From contig CACHVT010000011.1 of the NCBI GenBank assembly GCA_902583345.1, positions 1 to 35,520 on the forward strand: a stretch of 35,520 bases of DNA, read 5' to 3'. The number at the start of each line of letters is the position of its first letter. The first letter of the stretch is position 1. Source of the DNA: an uncultured Pelagibacteraceae bacterium (GTDB taxonomy: Bacteria; Pseudomonadota; Alphaproteobacteria; Pelagibacterales; Pelagibacteraceae). Of the stretch, positions 15,392 through 24,700 are shown one piece after another. A program made the translations under genes and the position numbers. The notes under the pieces are model-generated. The model worked only from the letters and a program-made list of their open reading frames with translations. It ran no database searches and had not been told where the DNA came from.

Positions 15392-17716
15392 ATGAAGAAG
15401 TTATTATTTTTTGTTTTATTTTTTTTATCTATGAGCAATTTTGCTTGGGGAGGAGCTTGCGATACCACATTAAGCTCTGACTCTACTAGCATGCTCAATT
15501 GTTCAAATGACGATGAGTTAACTGTTAACGAAGATGTTACTTTGTCAAGAACTGGTAATGTAGCAATCCATGGAGAGTCAAATGAAAATTTGAAAATAAC
15601 AAATCACGGAACTATACAAAATAGTAAACATCATACAATTTTTCTTACATCGGGAGTTAGTCCTACTATTGATAATGAAAGTACTGGTACAATCGAATCA
15701 ACAGGAGGATGTTGTACTATAAATTATAAAAATGTCAGTGGTACATTCACTGTTACTAATGCTGGAAGTATAATTTCTAAAACTCATGGAACAATTGTTA
15801 ATTGGGGAAGTAGTAGTGCTGAAACAAATATTACAAATTCAGGAACAATTAGAATGCGTGGAGTAAGTGTCAGTCAAAGTAATGTAAAAGCACTTTGTGC
15901 AATTTGTGCAGGAGGTTCATCTGGTACTGTAACCATTACAAACTCTGGAACAATTGAAACTATCGGAGATGATAGACCAGCAATTTATACCAACGATGCA
16001 ACTACAGCTACTATAACTAATTCAGGAACTATTTCTGGCCACGGAACTTCAAAAGATATTTTAATTGAAGACGATGCGTCAGGTACTGCTACAACTACAA
16101 TCAACATCAATCGTGGAGCAACATGGAACAAAGGAATTGATTTAGGTAATACCAATTCTAAAATTGTATTAGGTTCTGACAATAATAGAGATGTTACCGT
16201 AACAATTTTTAATCATGATAATTTAACAATAGAAAATAATACAGGAACAAACGGATATACTTTAACTACAGAGGATTTGGATAGTGGGGGCTCCAGTAAT
16301 GATGGAACCCTAACAATTTTGGGAGAAAATCTTGAAGTTGAAAAAAATAATCAAAAATATCGAGCAGAAAATACTTTAACTAAGATGAGAGGTGTATTTG
16401 GTGCAGCAAATTACTTAGGAGGACAGTGGCCAGATGAATGTACAACAGTTGATAGAAATGAAAATGATAACGAACTAAAAAGAAAATGTAATAATAGATT
16501 TGTTAAATTATTTCATAGCTATCAAAAAAGAGATGGTGTGTATGATGGTGCATCTAGTGGAATACTTGGTATGTTAAGTCCAATAGAATGGAGAGGATAT
16601 CCAATTATCAGTAATTTTTTTGTTGGCTACTCTAATCAAGAAGGTGATTTCGATAATGGTGAGTTTTTAGGTGGAGATAATTTTATTTTAGGACTAAAAA
16701 ACACTTATGAACACAAAGGAATAAGAGCTTCTTTTACTCCAATGATAGGAGTAAATGACTTAAATGTTAAAGATTACGATACAGATAAAGTTGAAAAAAG
16801 AACCAATGACTTTCTTAGTGAGTTTGCTGCTATTAATGCGAAAATTAATAAAAAAATTGGAACAGGAGATGAAAATTATTTGAACATAAGTATTGAAAGT
16901 ACTTATGGACTACAAAGATTTCCAGAATATTTATCGAAATTTACCGATGGGGATTTAAGCGTTGATGAAAGTATTGAGCAATTATTAAGTGGAGGATTTC
17001 AAGTTTCATACACAGAGGGACTGCCAGGTAATTTCATTTTAAAACCTTATTTTGGAGCTACTTTAAATAGTAGTTTAAACGATGAGATAAAAATTACTGC
17101 AAGAAATGAAAATAGTAATGTAACAAGTTCTCAAGAAACCTGGTCAGGCTATCACGCGGGTGTTTCATTAACTAAAAAAGCTAAAGATATAAACTTTGAT
17201 TTAGATTTAATGTATGGCAACGAAGATGGCTTAATCAACCAAATTGCAGCTTTTTCAGTGACTAAATCACTTGGTATTTCAAAAGAAGAGCAAAGGTCAA
17301 GTAATAAAGATGAAAATTTAAAACTTGCAAACATTAAGATTGATGAAAATCTATTGGAATTCGGAAAGCTTAAAGAAATAAATGAACAACTAAAAAATCA
17401 AAATGCAAAATTGAAAGCTGAAAATGAGGCTCTTAAATTATTGTATACAAAAACTATTGAGGAAAACAAAACTAGTAAAAATCTGATTGTTGAACTTTTA
17501 AAGGAAAACGAAAAAATAAAACTAGAAAAAGAGATTTTTAAAAATAAACTTTTAGAAAACGAAAATAAAGAATTAAAAAAGCAAATAGAAAATGTAGTTG
17601 ATAATAAAGGGGTTAATAAATTTACTTTATTATTATTCACTGTAATATTATTTTTGCTTGCATATGGGATATCAGTTTTTATTGTTTCTATTTTTCAATA
17701 TTCTTTTAAAAAATAA
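15392..17716 (+). CDS. Autotransporter-like surface protein with C-terminal coiled coil and membrane helix
   Basis: 774 aa. Signal peptide 1-20 (LLFFVLFFLSMSNFAWG). The passenger at about 40-315 is rich in the beta-helix repeat ITNSGTI and variants (near 69, 121, 147, 182, 208). A barrel-like region at about 365-628 has alternating strands (ISNFFVGYSNQEGDF; GGFQVSYTEGLPGNFILKPYFG; GYHAGVSLTKK) and ends AAFSVTKSLG, where autotransporters normally stop. Here about 145 more residues follow: a Leu/Glu/Lys coiled coil (about 645-735) and a strong membrane helix (about 743-767). The passenger has several Cys (23, 37, 107, 108, 169, 172), unusual for autotransporters. It is probably surface exposed; whether the tail reaches the inner membrane is unknown. 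The next gene starts 18 bases downstream. Confidence 0.75.
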   Translation: MKKLLFFVLFFLSMSNFAWGGACDTTLSSDSTSMLNCSNDDELTVNEDVTLSRTGNVAIHGESNENLKITNHGTIQNSKHHTIFLTSGVSPTIDNESTGTIESTGGCCTINYKNVSGTFTVTNAGSIISKTHGTIVNWGSSSAETNITNSGTIRMRGVSVSQSNVKALCAICAGGSSGTVTITNSGTIETIGDDRPAIYTNDATTATITNSGTISGHGTSKDILIEDDASGTATTTININRGATWNKGIDLGNTNSKIVLGSDNNRDVTVTIFNHDNLTIENNTGTNGYTLTTEDLDSGGSSNDGTLTILGENLEVEKNNQKYRAENTLTKMRGVFGAANYLGGQWPDECTTVDRNENDNELKRKCNNRFVKLFHSYQKRDGVYDGASSGILGMLSPIEWRGYPIISNFFVGYSNQEGDFDNGEFLGGDNFILGLKNTYEHKGIRASFTPMIGVNDLNVKDYDTDKVEKRTNDFLSEFAAINAKINKKIGTGDENYLNISIESTYGLQRFPEYLSKFTDGDLSVDESIEQLLSGGFQVSYTEGLPGNFILKPYFGATLNSSLNDEIKITARNENSNVTSSQETWSGYHAGVSLTKKAKDINFDLDLMYGNEDGLINQIAAFSVTKSLGISKEEQRSSNKDENLKLANIKIDENLLEFGKLKEINEQLKNQNAKLKAENEALKLLYTKTIEENKTSKNLIVELLKENEKIKLEKEIFKNKLLENENKELKKQIENVVDNKGVNKFTLLLFTVILFLLAYGISVFIVSIFQYSFKK

Positions 17717-17734
17717 ATCAGTTTTTATTAATTT

Positions 17735-19186
17735 ATGAAACTTTGGTTAAAAAAATATTTAATTAGAATTCTAATTATAAATTTCTTCTCTTTGATTTAT
17801 TTAATTCAAACTCCAGCTTTTGATCATGGTTTTTTTTCGGTTCAATCAATTTTTTATTCAGCTAATGTTTTCTTATTATATTTTTTTATTTTTCTTGAGG
17901 CAAAAACTTCTTTCTTTTCTATATATGGTCTAGATTTTAATTTTTATAAACTCCTTATAAATAATTTAAATAATTTAAACTTTGAATATGTAATATATAT
18001 TGCACATGAAAATATAAATATTTTTTATTTTTTATTTTTTTCTTTAGGTTCTATTATTTTTATAGAGAAAATAAATTATAATTTTGTATTAAAAAAAAAT
18101 ATTTTTAATACAAAAAAAATTATCGCCTCCTCTATTGTTGTTATTATTTTTATTTTAACTAATTTTAATCCAAGTCATACACATTTAACTCTTGTGGATA
18201 GATACAAACATCTAACCAATACGTGGACCTCGAATGATTTAATAGGCTATGGTGTAAAATATATCTCTCAATATGTTGACAATAGTTTTTTTAGAAATGA
18301 TAATTGGTTTAATACAGTTAAATATTCTTATCTTTATTTTGATAGTAACCCTTCAGGAAAAAGACAGCTTTCACAGTTTGATACAAATTTAGAATTCAAA
18401 AGTTTTAAAAATTTTGGTGAAATTATTACTAAAAAAAAATATGAAAACATTTATGTAATTATAAATGAGTCTTATCCTAATTTTAGAAATAAAAAACTTA
18501 AGGACAATCTATTTAAAAAAATAAAATTAGGAAATGATAGTTTAATAATTCAAAATTTTAAAAAAAAATGGAATAGAGTTTTAACAACTCAAGGTGCAGA
18601 AATGGAATTTTTTTGTAATAAAAATGTAAATTTTAAAAAATATATAGTTAGTGATTTAAAAAATTTTGTTGAAGAAAATAATTGTTGGATAAATTCAATG
18701 AAAGATAAAAGATTAACGTACATTCATAGCTACGAAGAATCTTTTTTTGATCGCTCAAGATATAAAAGTTTTTTTCATAAAACGTTTTTCAAAAAAGAAT
18801 TAAAAGAATTAAATTTTGAAATTTGTAATCAAAAGTATAGTGGAATATGCGATCATGCAATCCTAAATAATTTAGAAAAAATTATTGAATATAAAAAAAA
18901 TAATTTTGTTATTTTTTTAACTGTAAATAATCATGTTCCTGTAGAGCCTGTTTACGATACTGCGTATATAAATTGTAATGAAAATTTTCCGCTTAATTTA
19001 AGTGAACAATTTTGTAAAATTTATAATAATCAAATGTTATTTAATGATAGTATTTCTAAATTTATCAATCGTATGAATAAAAATGATTTACTAGTTTTAT
19101 TTTCTGATACTCCTCCTATGTTTTCATCTAAAAGAAGAATTCATTTTGAAGATTTAATTGATGTTTATTTTTTTTCTAAAAAATAA
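17735..19186 (+). CDS. Membrane-anchored alkaline-phosphatase-superfamily protein (sulfatase/LTA-synthase-like), probably degenerate
   Basis: 483 aa, extremely A/T-rich. About four hydrophobic segments (8-25, 38-55, 95-111, 128-142) precede a soluble domain. NIYVIINESYPN (238-249) matches the family's first strand and Glu metal ligand. RVLTTQGAEMEFFCN (281-295) matches the region of the nucleophilic Thr. FVIFLTVNNHVPVE (391-404) matches the histidine motif, and LLVLFSDTPPMFS (452-464) the strand that normally ends in Asp-His. Here the His is replaced (SDTPP) and the protein stops soon after, so metal binding may be altered. Such enzymes transfer phosphoglycerol or phosphoethanolamine to envelope glycans. 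It follows the autotransporter-like gene by 18 bases, suggesting a shared unit. The assignment is from motif order only. Confidence 0.5.
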   Translation: MKLWLKKYLIRILIINFFSLIYLIQTPAFDHGFFSVQSIFYSANVFLLYFFIFLEAKTSFFSIYGLDFNFYKLLINNLNNLNFEYVIYIAHENINIFYFLFFSLGSIIFIEKINYNFVLKKNIFNTKKIIASSIVVIIFILTNFNPSHTHLTLVDRYKHLTNTWTSNDLIGYGVKYISQYVDNSFFRNDNWFNTVKYSYLYFDSNPSGKRQLSQFDTNLEFKSFKNFGEIITKKKYENIYVIINESYPNFRNKKLKDNLFKKIKLGNDSLIIQNFKKKWNRVLTTQGAEMEFFCNKNVNFKKYIVSDLKNFVEENNCWINSMKDKRLTYIHSYEESFFDRSRYKSFFHKTFFKKELKELNFEICNQKYSGICDHAILNNLEKIIEYKKNNFVIFLTVNNHVPVEPVYDTAYINCNENFPLNLSEQFCKIYNNQMLFNDSISKFINRMNKNDLLVLFSDTPPMFSSKRRIHFEDLIDVYFFSKK

Positions 19187-19302
19187 TGTTAGTTCTTTTT
19201 TCTAATGCAAAATTATATGTTCAAACATTTGAAGTCGGCCGGTAAAGCAATGTGATTATAATTAAAGCAATAAAATCACTTCTTTAGGTATACCGCTCAT
19301 TG

Positions 19303-20583
19303 TTATTTTCCATCGATAACCACTATTGTCAAATCATCTTTTTGTATCTTTCCAGATTTAACGATGTCTCTTATTATTGCTTGTAATCTCTCGTTGTTTG
19401 GAGTTGATTGATATTTTTTAATGTAGCCTTGAAAACCTTCTGGGCCTAACATTTTACCATCAGGATCTTTAATTTCGGTTATACCGTCTGTAAATATATA
19501 CATTGAACTATCTGAAAAAGATATTGTGGTCTCTTTGTATGATATCTTTGCCATAATACCAAGAGGTGGACCTGCGTCTTCATGGGTAGAAAATTTTTCG
19601 TCTTTTGAGTAAATTAAAGGAGGTTCGTGTCCAGCATTAGATATAAGCAATTGTTTTTTTGAACTGTCATATATTCCTACTAACATAGTTACAAACATGC
19701 CTCTGGCAGCTGTTTCGCAGATTTCTTTGTTTAACAAGTTTAATAATTCTGAAGCTGAAAAAATTGTCTTACTTAAACATCTATAAAGACTTGAAGCTTT
19801 AGACATAAGTAAAGATGATTTAATTCCTTTTCCAGATACGTCTGCAACACCGAAACCATATTTACCATTACCCAAATCTGAAAAATTGTAAAAATCCCCA
19901 GAAACAACTTTTGCAGGAATGTTTATTCCAGCTATTGGAAAAGATTCGTCTTTGTTTTTTGATAACAGTGTCTTTTGTATTTCTCCAACTATTTCTATTT
20001 CTTTTTGCATCCTGTTTTTGTCAACTAACTCCTTTGCCATTTTTGCATTTCTTATTGCAAGTGCGGCTGGTGCAGATAAATTTTCTAAAAGTTTACGATC
20101 GCTTTCCTCAAACAATTTATTTATTGTTTTTTTATTTAAGCAATGTATTACCCCTATACATTCGTTTGCAGCAATTAGTGGTGCACACAATACAGAATAG
20201 GTAGTAAAGTTTGTTTTATTATCTAAATCAAAATAAAATTCAGCAATTTCTCTTACATCTTTTCTTACATCTCCAACTCTAATACATTTTTTTTGTAAAA
20301 CAGCTTTACCCATTACTCCTTGAGTTAAAGGAATTTCATAATCTTCTAGATAGGCCTGGTGCTTTGATTGAATACACTGAAATACTTGTTTTTTTTCTTC
20401 AATCAAAAATATATTTGCAGCTTGCGCGTTTATTCTTTTGATTATTACTTCCAAAGAATTTTGCAAAGTTTCGCCAAGATCAAGAGAAGTTGCAAACTCC
20501 TGATTCATTTGAGTGATTATCTTTAAGTCCTTTATTCTTGAGTCTTCTTTAATTGGCTGAGGCTTTTTTGATTTAAAAAACAT
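19303..20583 (-). CDS. GAF-domain PP2C-type serine phosphatase (SpoIIE/RsbU-like)
   Basis: 426 aa, soluble. A GAF sensor domain spans about 35-182 (LGETLQNSLEVIIKRINAQAANIFL; SVLCAPLIAANECIGVIHCLN). A short coiled linker (183-208) leads to a SpoIIE phosphatase domain (about 215-426) with its metal aspartates: SGDFYNF (Asp230), ADVSGKG (Asp248), FTDGITE (Asp366) and DDLTIVVI (Asp416/417). NAGHEPP (316-322) is also conserved. Expected role: on a GAF signal, dephosphorylate a STAS anti-anti-sigma protein, probably the one at 4077-4376. It is single, divergent from the prepilin peptidase gene. Confidence 0.92.
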   Translation of the reverse strand: MFFKSKKPQPIKEDSRIKDLKIITQMNQEFATSLDLGETLQNSLEVIIKRINAQAANIFLIEEKKQVFQCIQSKHQAYLEDYEIPLTQGVMGKAVLQKKCIRVGDVRKDVREIAEFYFDLDNKTNFTTYSVLCAPLIAANECIGVIHCLNKKTINKLFEESDRKLLENLSAPAALAIRNAKMAKELVDKNRMQKEIEIVGEIQKTLLSKNKDESFPIAGINIPAKVVSGDFYNFSDLGNGKYGFGVADVSGKGIKSSLLMSKASSLYRCLSKTIFSASELLNLLNKEICETAARGMFVTMLVGIYDSSKKQLLISNAGHEPPLIYSKDEKFSTHEDAGPPLGIMAKISYKETTISFSDSSMYIFTDGITEIKDPDGKMLGPEGFQGYIKKYQSTPNNERLQAIIRDIVKSGKIQKDDLTIVVIDGK

Positions 20584-20597
20584 ATTTTATATTTTGC

Positions 20598-20627
20598 ATT
20601 TTACATCTTTTTTGGTAATTTTAACAA
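20598..20627 (-). promoter_or_regulatory. Promoter candidate for the GAF-PP2C gene
   Basis: On the minus strand TTGTTA (20627-20622) and TAAAAT (20603-20598) are separated by 18 bases, matching 4 and 5 of 6 consensus positions. The ATG is at 20583, so the leader would be under 10 bases, without a Shine-Dalgarno. Confidence 0.35.
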
Positions 20628-20746
20628 TAATGGAAATAATAATACACGCACCTAATTTTTATTTGCATATTCAAGATGCAGTGATGTTTATACAGTATTG
20701 TATAGATGGTGTTTTGGAAATTGCATCTCACATTAAAATATAATAC

Positions 20747-21511
20747 GTGCTTTATACTCTAGCTTTTATTTTGGGTGGCATTTGGGGAAGCTTTTGTAAT
20801 GTTTGTATTTATCGTCTTCCTTTGGAAAAAAATATTATAAAGGGAAGATCTCTTTGCACTTCTTGTGAAAAGCAAATTAATTGGTATGATAATATCCCTC
20901 TTTTATCTTTTATATTCTTAAAAGGAAAATGCAGATGTGGTAAATCCAAAATAAGTTTACAATACTTTATAGTAGAATTGCTTTCCGCAATAAGTTTTGT
21001 TTTAATTTATTATTTCTATGGAGTTTCAATCACGACTTTATTATTAGTAATATTAACTATTTTTTTTATAATAATTTTTTTTATTGATTTAAAACATTAT
21101 ATTATTCCAAATGAATTAACATTCCCTTTGATGTTAATTGGTTTTATAAAATCTTTTGATCCTAATTTAAATCAATCTTTATTTCCAAACTATATCAATT
21201 CTTTAATAGGAGGATTGTTTGGTTATTCAATAATTTGGTTAATTATTTTTTTTTATAAGACTTTAAGGAAGAAAGAAGGTATGGGGCTGGGTGATGCTAA
21301 ATTAATTGCTGTAGTTGGTTTTTGGTTTGGTTGGTTTAGTATCCCTTTTACTATTTTTATCTCTTCTTTGGTTGCATTAATTTTTTCAATTCCGTCTTTA
21401 ATAAAAAAAACTAAAGATATGTCTACACAAATTCCTTTTGGACCTTATATTATAATTGGATGTATCATTTATATATCTTTTGCAAATCAAATTAAAAACT
21501 TATTTTTATAA
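20747..21511 (+). CDS. pilD: Prepilin peptidase / methyltransferase
   Basis: 254 aa, integral membrane aspartic protease. The start is GTG at 20747; an in-frame stop lies two codons upstream and no other start gives the conserved N-terminus FILGGIWGSFCNVCIYRLP. The four-cysteine site (37, 40, 62, 64 in CTSC and CRCG) marks the cytoplasmic methyltransferase part. The catalytic aspartates are in FFIDLKHYIIP (Asp114) and GMGLGDAKL (Asp183). It cleaves the leaders of all prepilins in this window and N-methylates residue +1. A small membrane gene is coupled downstream by TAATG. Confidence 0.95.
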   Translation: MLYTLAFILGGIWGSFCNVCIYRLPLEKNIIKGRSLCTSCEKQINWYDNIPLLSFIFLKGKCRCGKSKISLQYFIVELLSAISFVLIYYFYGVSITTLLLVILTIFFIIIFFIDLKHYIIPNELTFPLMLIGFIKSFDPNLNQSLFPNYINSLIGGLFGYSIIWLIIFFYKTLRKKEGMGLGDAKLIAVVGFWFGWFSIPFTIFISSLVALIFSIPSLIKKTKDMSTQIPFGPYIIIGCIIYISFANQIKNLFL

Positions 21512-21714
21512 TGGATAAATTTCTTTTTTTTAATATTTTGCTTTCGGCATTTAATATTTTTATTATTGTTTATGCATATTCATTAAATTTTTTTCCAAAA
21601 AAATGGCGAAAGAAAGTAAATCAAGATACTTTGGTTGGTTTAGCACTAATATTTGTAACGATGACAACAATGTTTGTATGGATTATATATTTTTATCTTA
21701 AAATTTTAAGTTAA
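21511..21714 (+). CDS. Small two-helix membrane protein, unknown
   Basis: 67 aa with two hydrophobic helices (about 4-25 and 41-64) around a basic loop (FFPKKWRKKVNQD). Its ATG overlaps the pilD stop codon by one base, so translation is coupled. I do not recognise a family. The coupling suggests a helper or partner of the peptidase or pilus. It ends at 21714, directly abutting the stop codon of the convergent pilY1 gene. Confidence 0.65.
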   Translation: MDKFLFFNILLSAFNIFIIVYAYSLNFFPKKWRKKVNQDTLVGLALIFVTMTTMFVWIIYFYLKILS

Positions 21715-24700
21715 TTAGAAGCCACTTTCTCTCCAGCTACCTCTACTTGCCTCAACTTCTCCAGCAGCAGCTAAAACTGAATAGAGAGTCTCAGCATCCT
21801 CTTTAGGTCCTGCAACGTTTGCAAACAACTTATCTCCAAAAATAACAAGTTCAGATAAAATACCTTCCCTAACAAAATTACATTCTCTTCCGTTAGCAGT
21901 ACCTCCTCTGGTTAAAAGATGAGAATTATTTGATCCACACTCATCATCTGCAACGCAGATATAGGCATTACCAATATTACAAGGGTTTGCTCCTTGAGGT
22001 GGCTCATAGATTGGGAAATAAACTTGGCCTTTAAATAAAGTTGGTGCAGCTGATAATTTTCTAAAAGTATTTGTACTATTTTCATTAGGTCCCTTTCCAT
22101 CAGGCGTATCTAAATGTACCACCCAAGCTTGCTGTCCTCTTGAAGGTCCATCAGTACAACTAATTTTTCCAGTAGTATTTTTGCATATTGCTGCTTGGTC
22201 AACGCTTGGGGCGTCATTAGCACCTGTGTGCGCAAGATTTAAAAAAGAGTCTTCAGTTTCTCTTGGTATAATTACACCGTTTAAATGAACAAAATAAGGA
22301 TAATTCGGATCTTTAATACCATATAAAATATTATCCATATTTTTAGAACCACCGCCTATATCATTAAAGTTTCCTGTACCGCCAAATAACCAAAATTCTC
22401 TCGTTGTTTGTCCAATTCCTGCATCCATTGAAAAATAGCTATATCTTTTATTATCGGTATTAGCATTTAATCTAAACAATGTAGTTTGATCAAAAAGATC
22501 TGCATCATTTTTAGTAGAGCTTGTTAAATTTATTTTTGTTATTTTTCCTTCAAGGTCATTAAAGTATACCATTGCTCCTCTCCAAGGAATGTTAAATGCT
22601 GTATCTGGTGTTATAACTACTGCAGACGATGGTAAAGAGTTACCAATATCGCTACCATTTGGAGTAGTCGCCCCATGAATGCTAGTTGCTGCTTTTACAG
22701 TGACAGTCTCAGTTCCTACTACCACATCTGTTTCAACACCATCGATTGTCTGTACTTCTATTAAATCCCGTTGCGCTGTTACAGCTGCATTAGTTACAAC
22801 CGTATCTATAATTGTTATTGGACCTCCATTAGATGTATGTCCAAAAATAGTTCCAGGTTCAATACCGCTTATATCATCTCTATCTAAATTTACTATAAAT
22901 ACCGCCGACCCAGCGCATAAATTCGTAGCACCCATACCTGCTCCCATTACTGCAACATATTTATCATTGTTTGAGTTGCTTCTTTTACTACTGTTTTCTG
23001 AAGGAATTCTAAATATTCTCGGGGCTGACCAAGTTTCACCTAACTGACTATAATCATATTGTGTTGGAATATCAGTAGCTGCAGTACATGATGTTGCAAT
23101 AGTAAATTGGTTTGTCAGCGATGTTTCTAAAGGACTACCACCTGCGTTATAAATCTTCTCAGTTGGAAATGTTATTACTAAGTTGTCATCTACATATGCT
23201 GCGCTTGTAAAATCTATTGTTACTAAAGTTCCAGAGACTCTTTCTGTAATTTTTAATGATGACTTAGGTACAGTTCCGTCTGCATTTGCTTTAGGTTTTA
23301 AATCAGGAAACCTAAATTTTGTACCTTTAAAGCACGAGGCTGTTCCTAGTGCATCAGAATGAAATAAATTTGTTGTAGTTGCAACTGTATTATCTTGACA
23401 AACTGCTATAGCATCTTGATTGGCACAATTTTGTATTACATCAGGATCGTCTGAGCTATCACAGTAAGAAGCATGATCTGGATCAAGCGAGTTATCACCT
23501 CCATCTGCAGTAAAGGCTGTATCTAGATTTTCACCCGCTCTTTTTGCCTCTAAAGAATCTTGAATACTGACTGAACCTGATGAATAAGGATATGTAGTAA
23601 TTTGACCTTCGTGATCAGCCATATAAACAGTGCTGTTAATTGCATCATTAAATACACTAAACATATGTATAGGCCCTAAGTTGTCTTTTAATATAGGATT
23701 AGTTACATCTAAGACAGAAAATCCTGCTCCACCTCTTCCATATGGAACAAATAAAATAGTATGCCAATTTTTTTGATCCTCTAAATTTCCTTCTTCATCA
23801 ATACCTTTAATAAAAACATCATGAACTACTGGTGAACCATCAACACCAAAAATTGCATTACTTCCACCTCTGCTACCATCAATTTTTCCACTGAGGTCCG
23901 GATTCATTATTGAAGGAAGTAATCCGGCAATGAACGGTGGAATAAAGCCCCATTCCTCTACACCAGTTTCAGCATTAATAGCATGGAGTACACCGCTATT
24001 AGAACCTGCATAGATTACGTTTCTTCTTGTAGCATGTTTTTGCATAAAACTTTGATAATTATTAGTCGCTCTGAAATAAGCTTCTTCATTTGCACCTGTA
24101 AACATAATATTGGCATCAGGTGGGCCCACTTCTATTAATTGTGAGTGATAAATGTCTCCAAGTACGTGAGATCTTACTTCTGTGACATTGCAATTCCCAT
24201 TATAATCAAAATAATCAGTTCCCTTCATAAAATTAATTAAACCTAAAAGATCATCAGAAGTTCCGTCGTCGCCAACATATCCTCTTGTTGCGCAGTATGA
24301 TGTTGTATTGTGGTAGTCAGTAATATTGTAACCAAATAATTCAAATAATTCAGTTATATCATCTGAATTTTCTGTTTTAAAATTATCCCAATTACCAATG
24401 TAAGGTGTTCCAGGTATTGCGCTCCATAAATTTCTTGTATCAGCAGCGTCTGCTATTGAGGCTTGTCCCAGGATTTGTTCCGCTGCATCCCAGTTTCCAC
24501 CATGGTCTATATCGTGAATAACAGTTCCATCTGCATTTAAAGTTTTTCTTAATATAGTACCTTGCCATTCTCCAAATTGCTCGTAAGCAAATTGTGCTTG
24601 ATATAAAGAACCACCCTCTTGAACTGTTGCTGTAATAGATGGAGCGGTAAATGACAATTTTTCAGCAAGTATCTGTCTAATTTTTGCAGTTAATTGAGTT

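Noticed and set aside
19252..19279. Possible terminator stem GTGATT/AATCAC between the convergent sulfatase-like and PP2C genes
   Set aside because: Six weak base pairs and a long loop; not convincing.
20739..20744. Perfect TATAAT before the prepilin peptidase gene
   Set aside because: It ends 2 bases before the GTG start, so transcription would begin inside the coding region; no alternative start exists downstream.
22679..23047. Plus-strand frame of 122 codons, with similar ones at 25289-25753 and 8224-8475
   Set aside because: Antisense to pilY1 and the secretin; low-complexity Val/Thr/Pro translations without family features.
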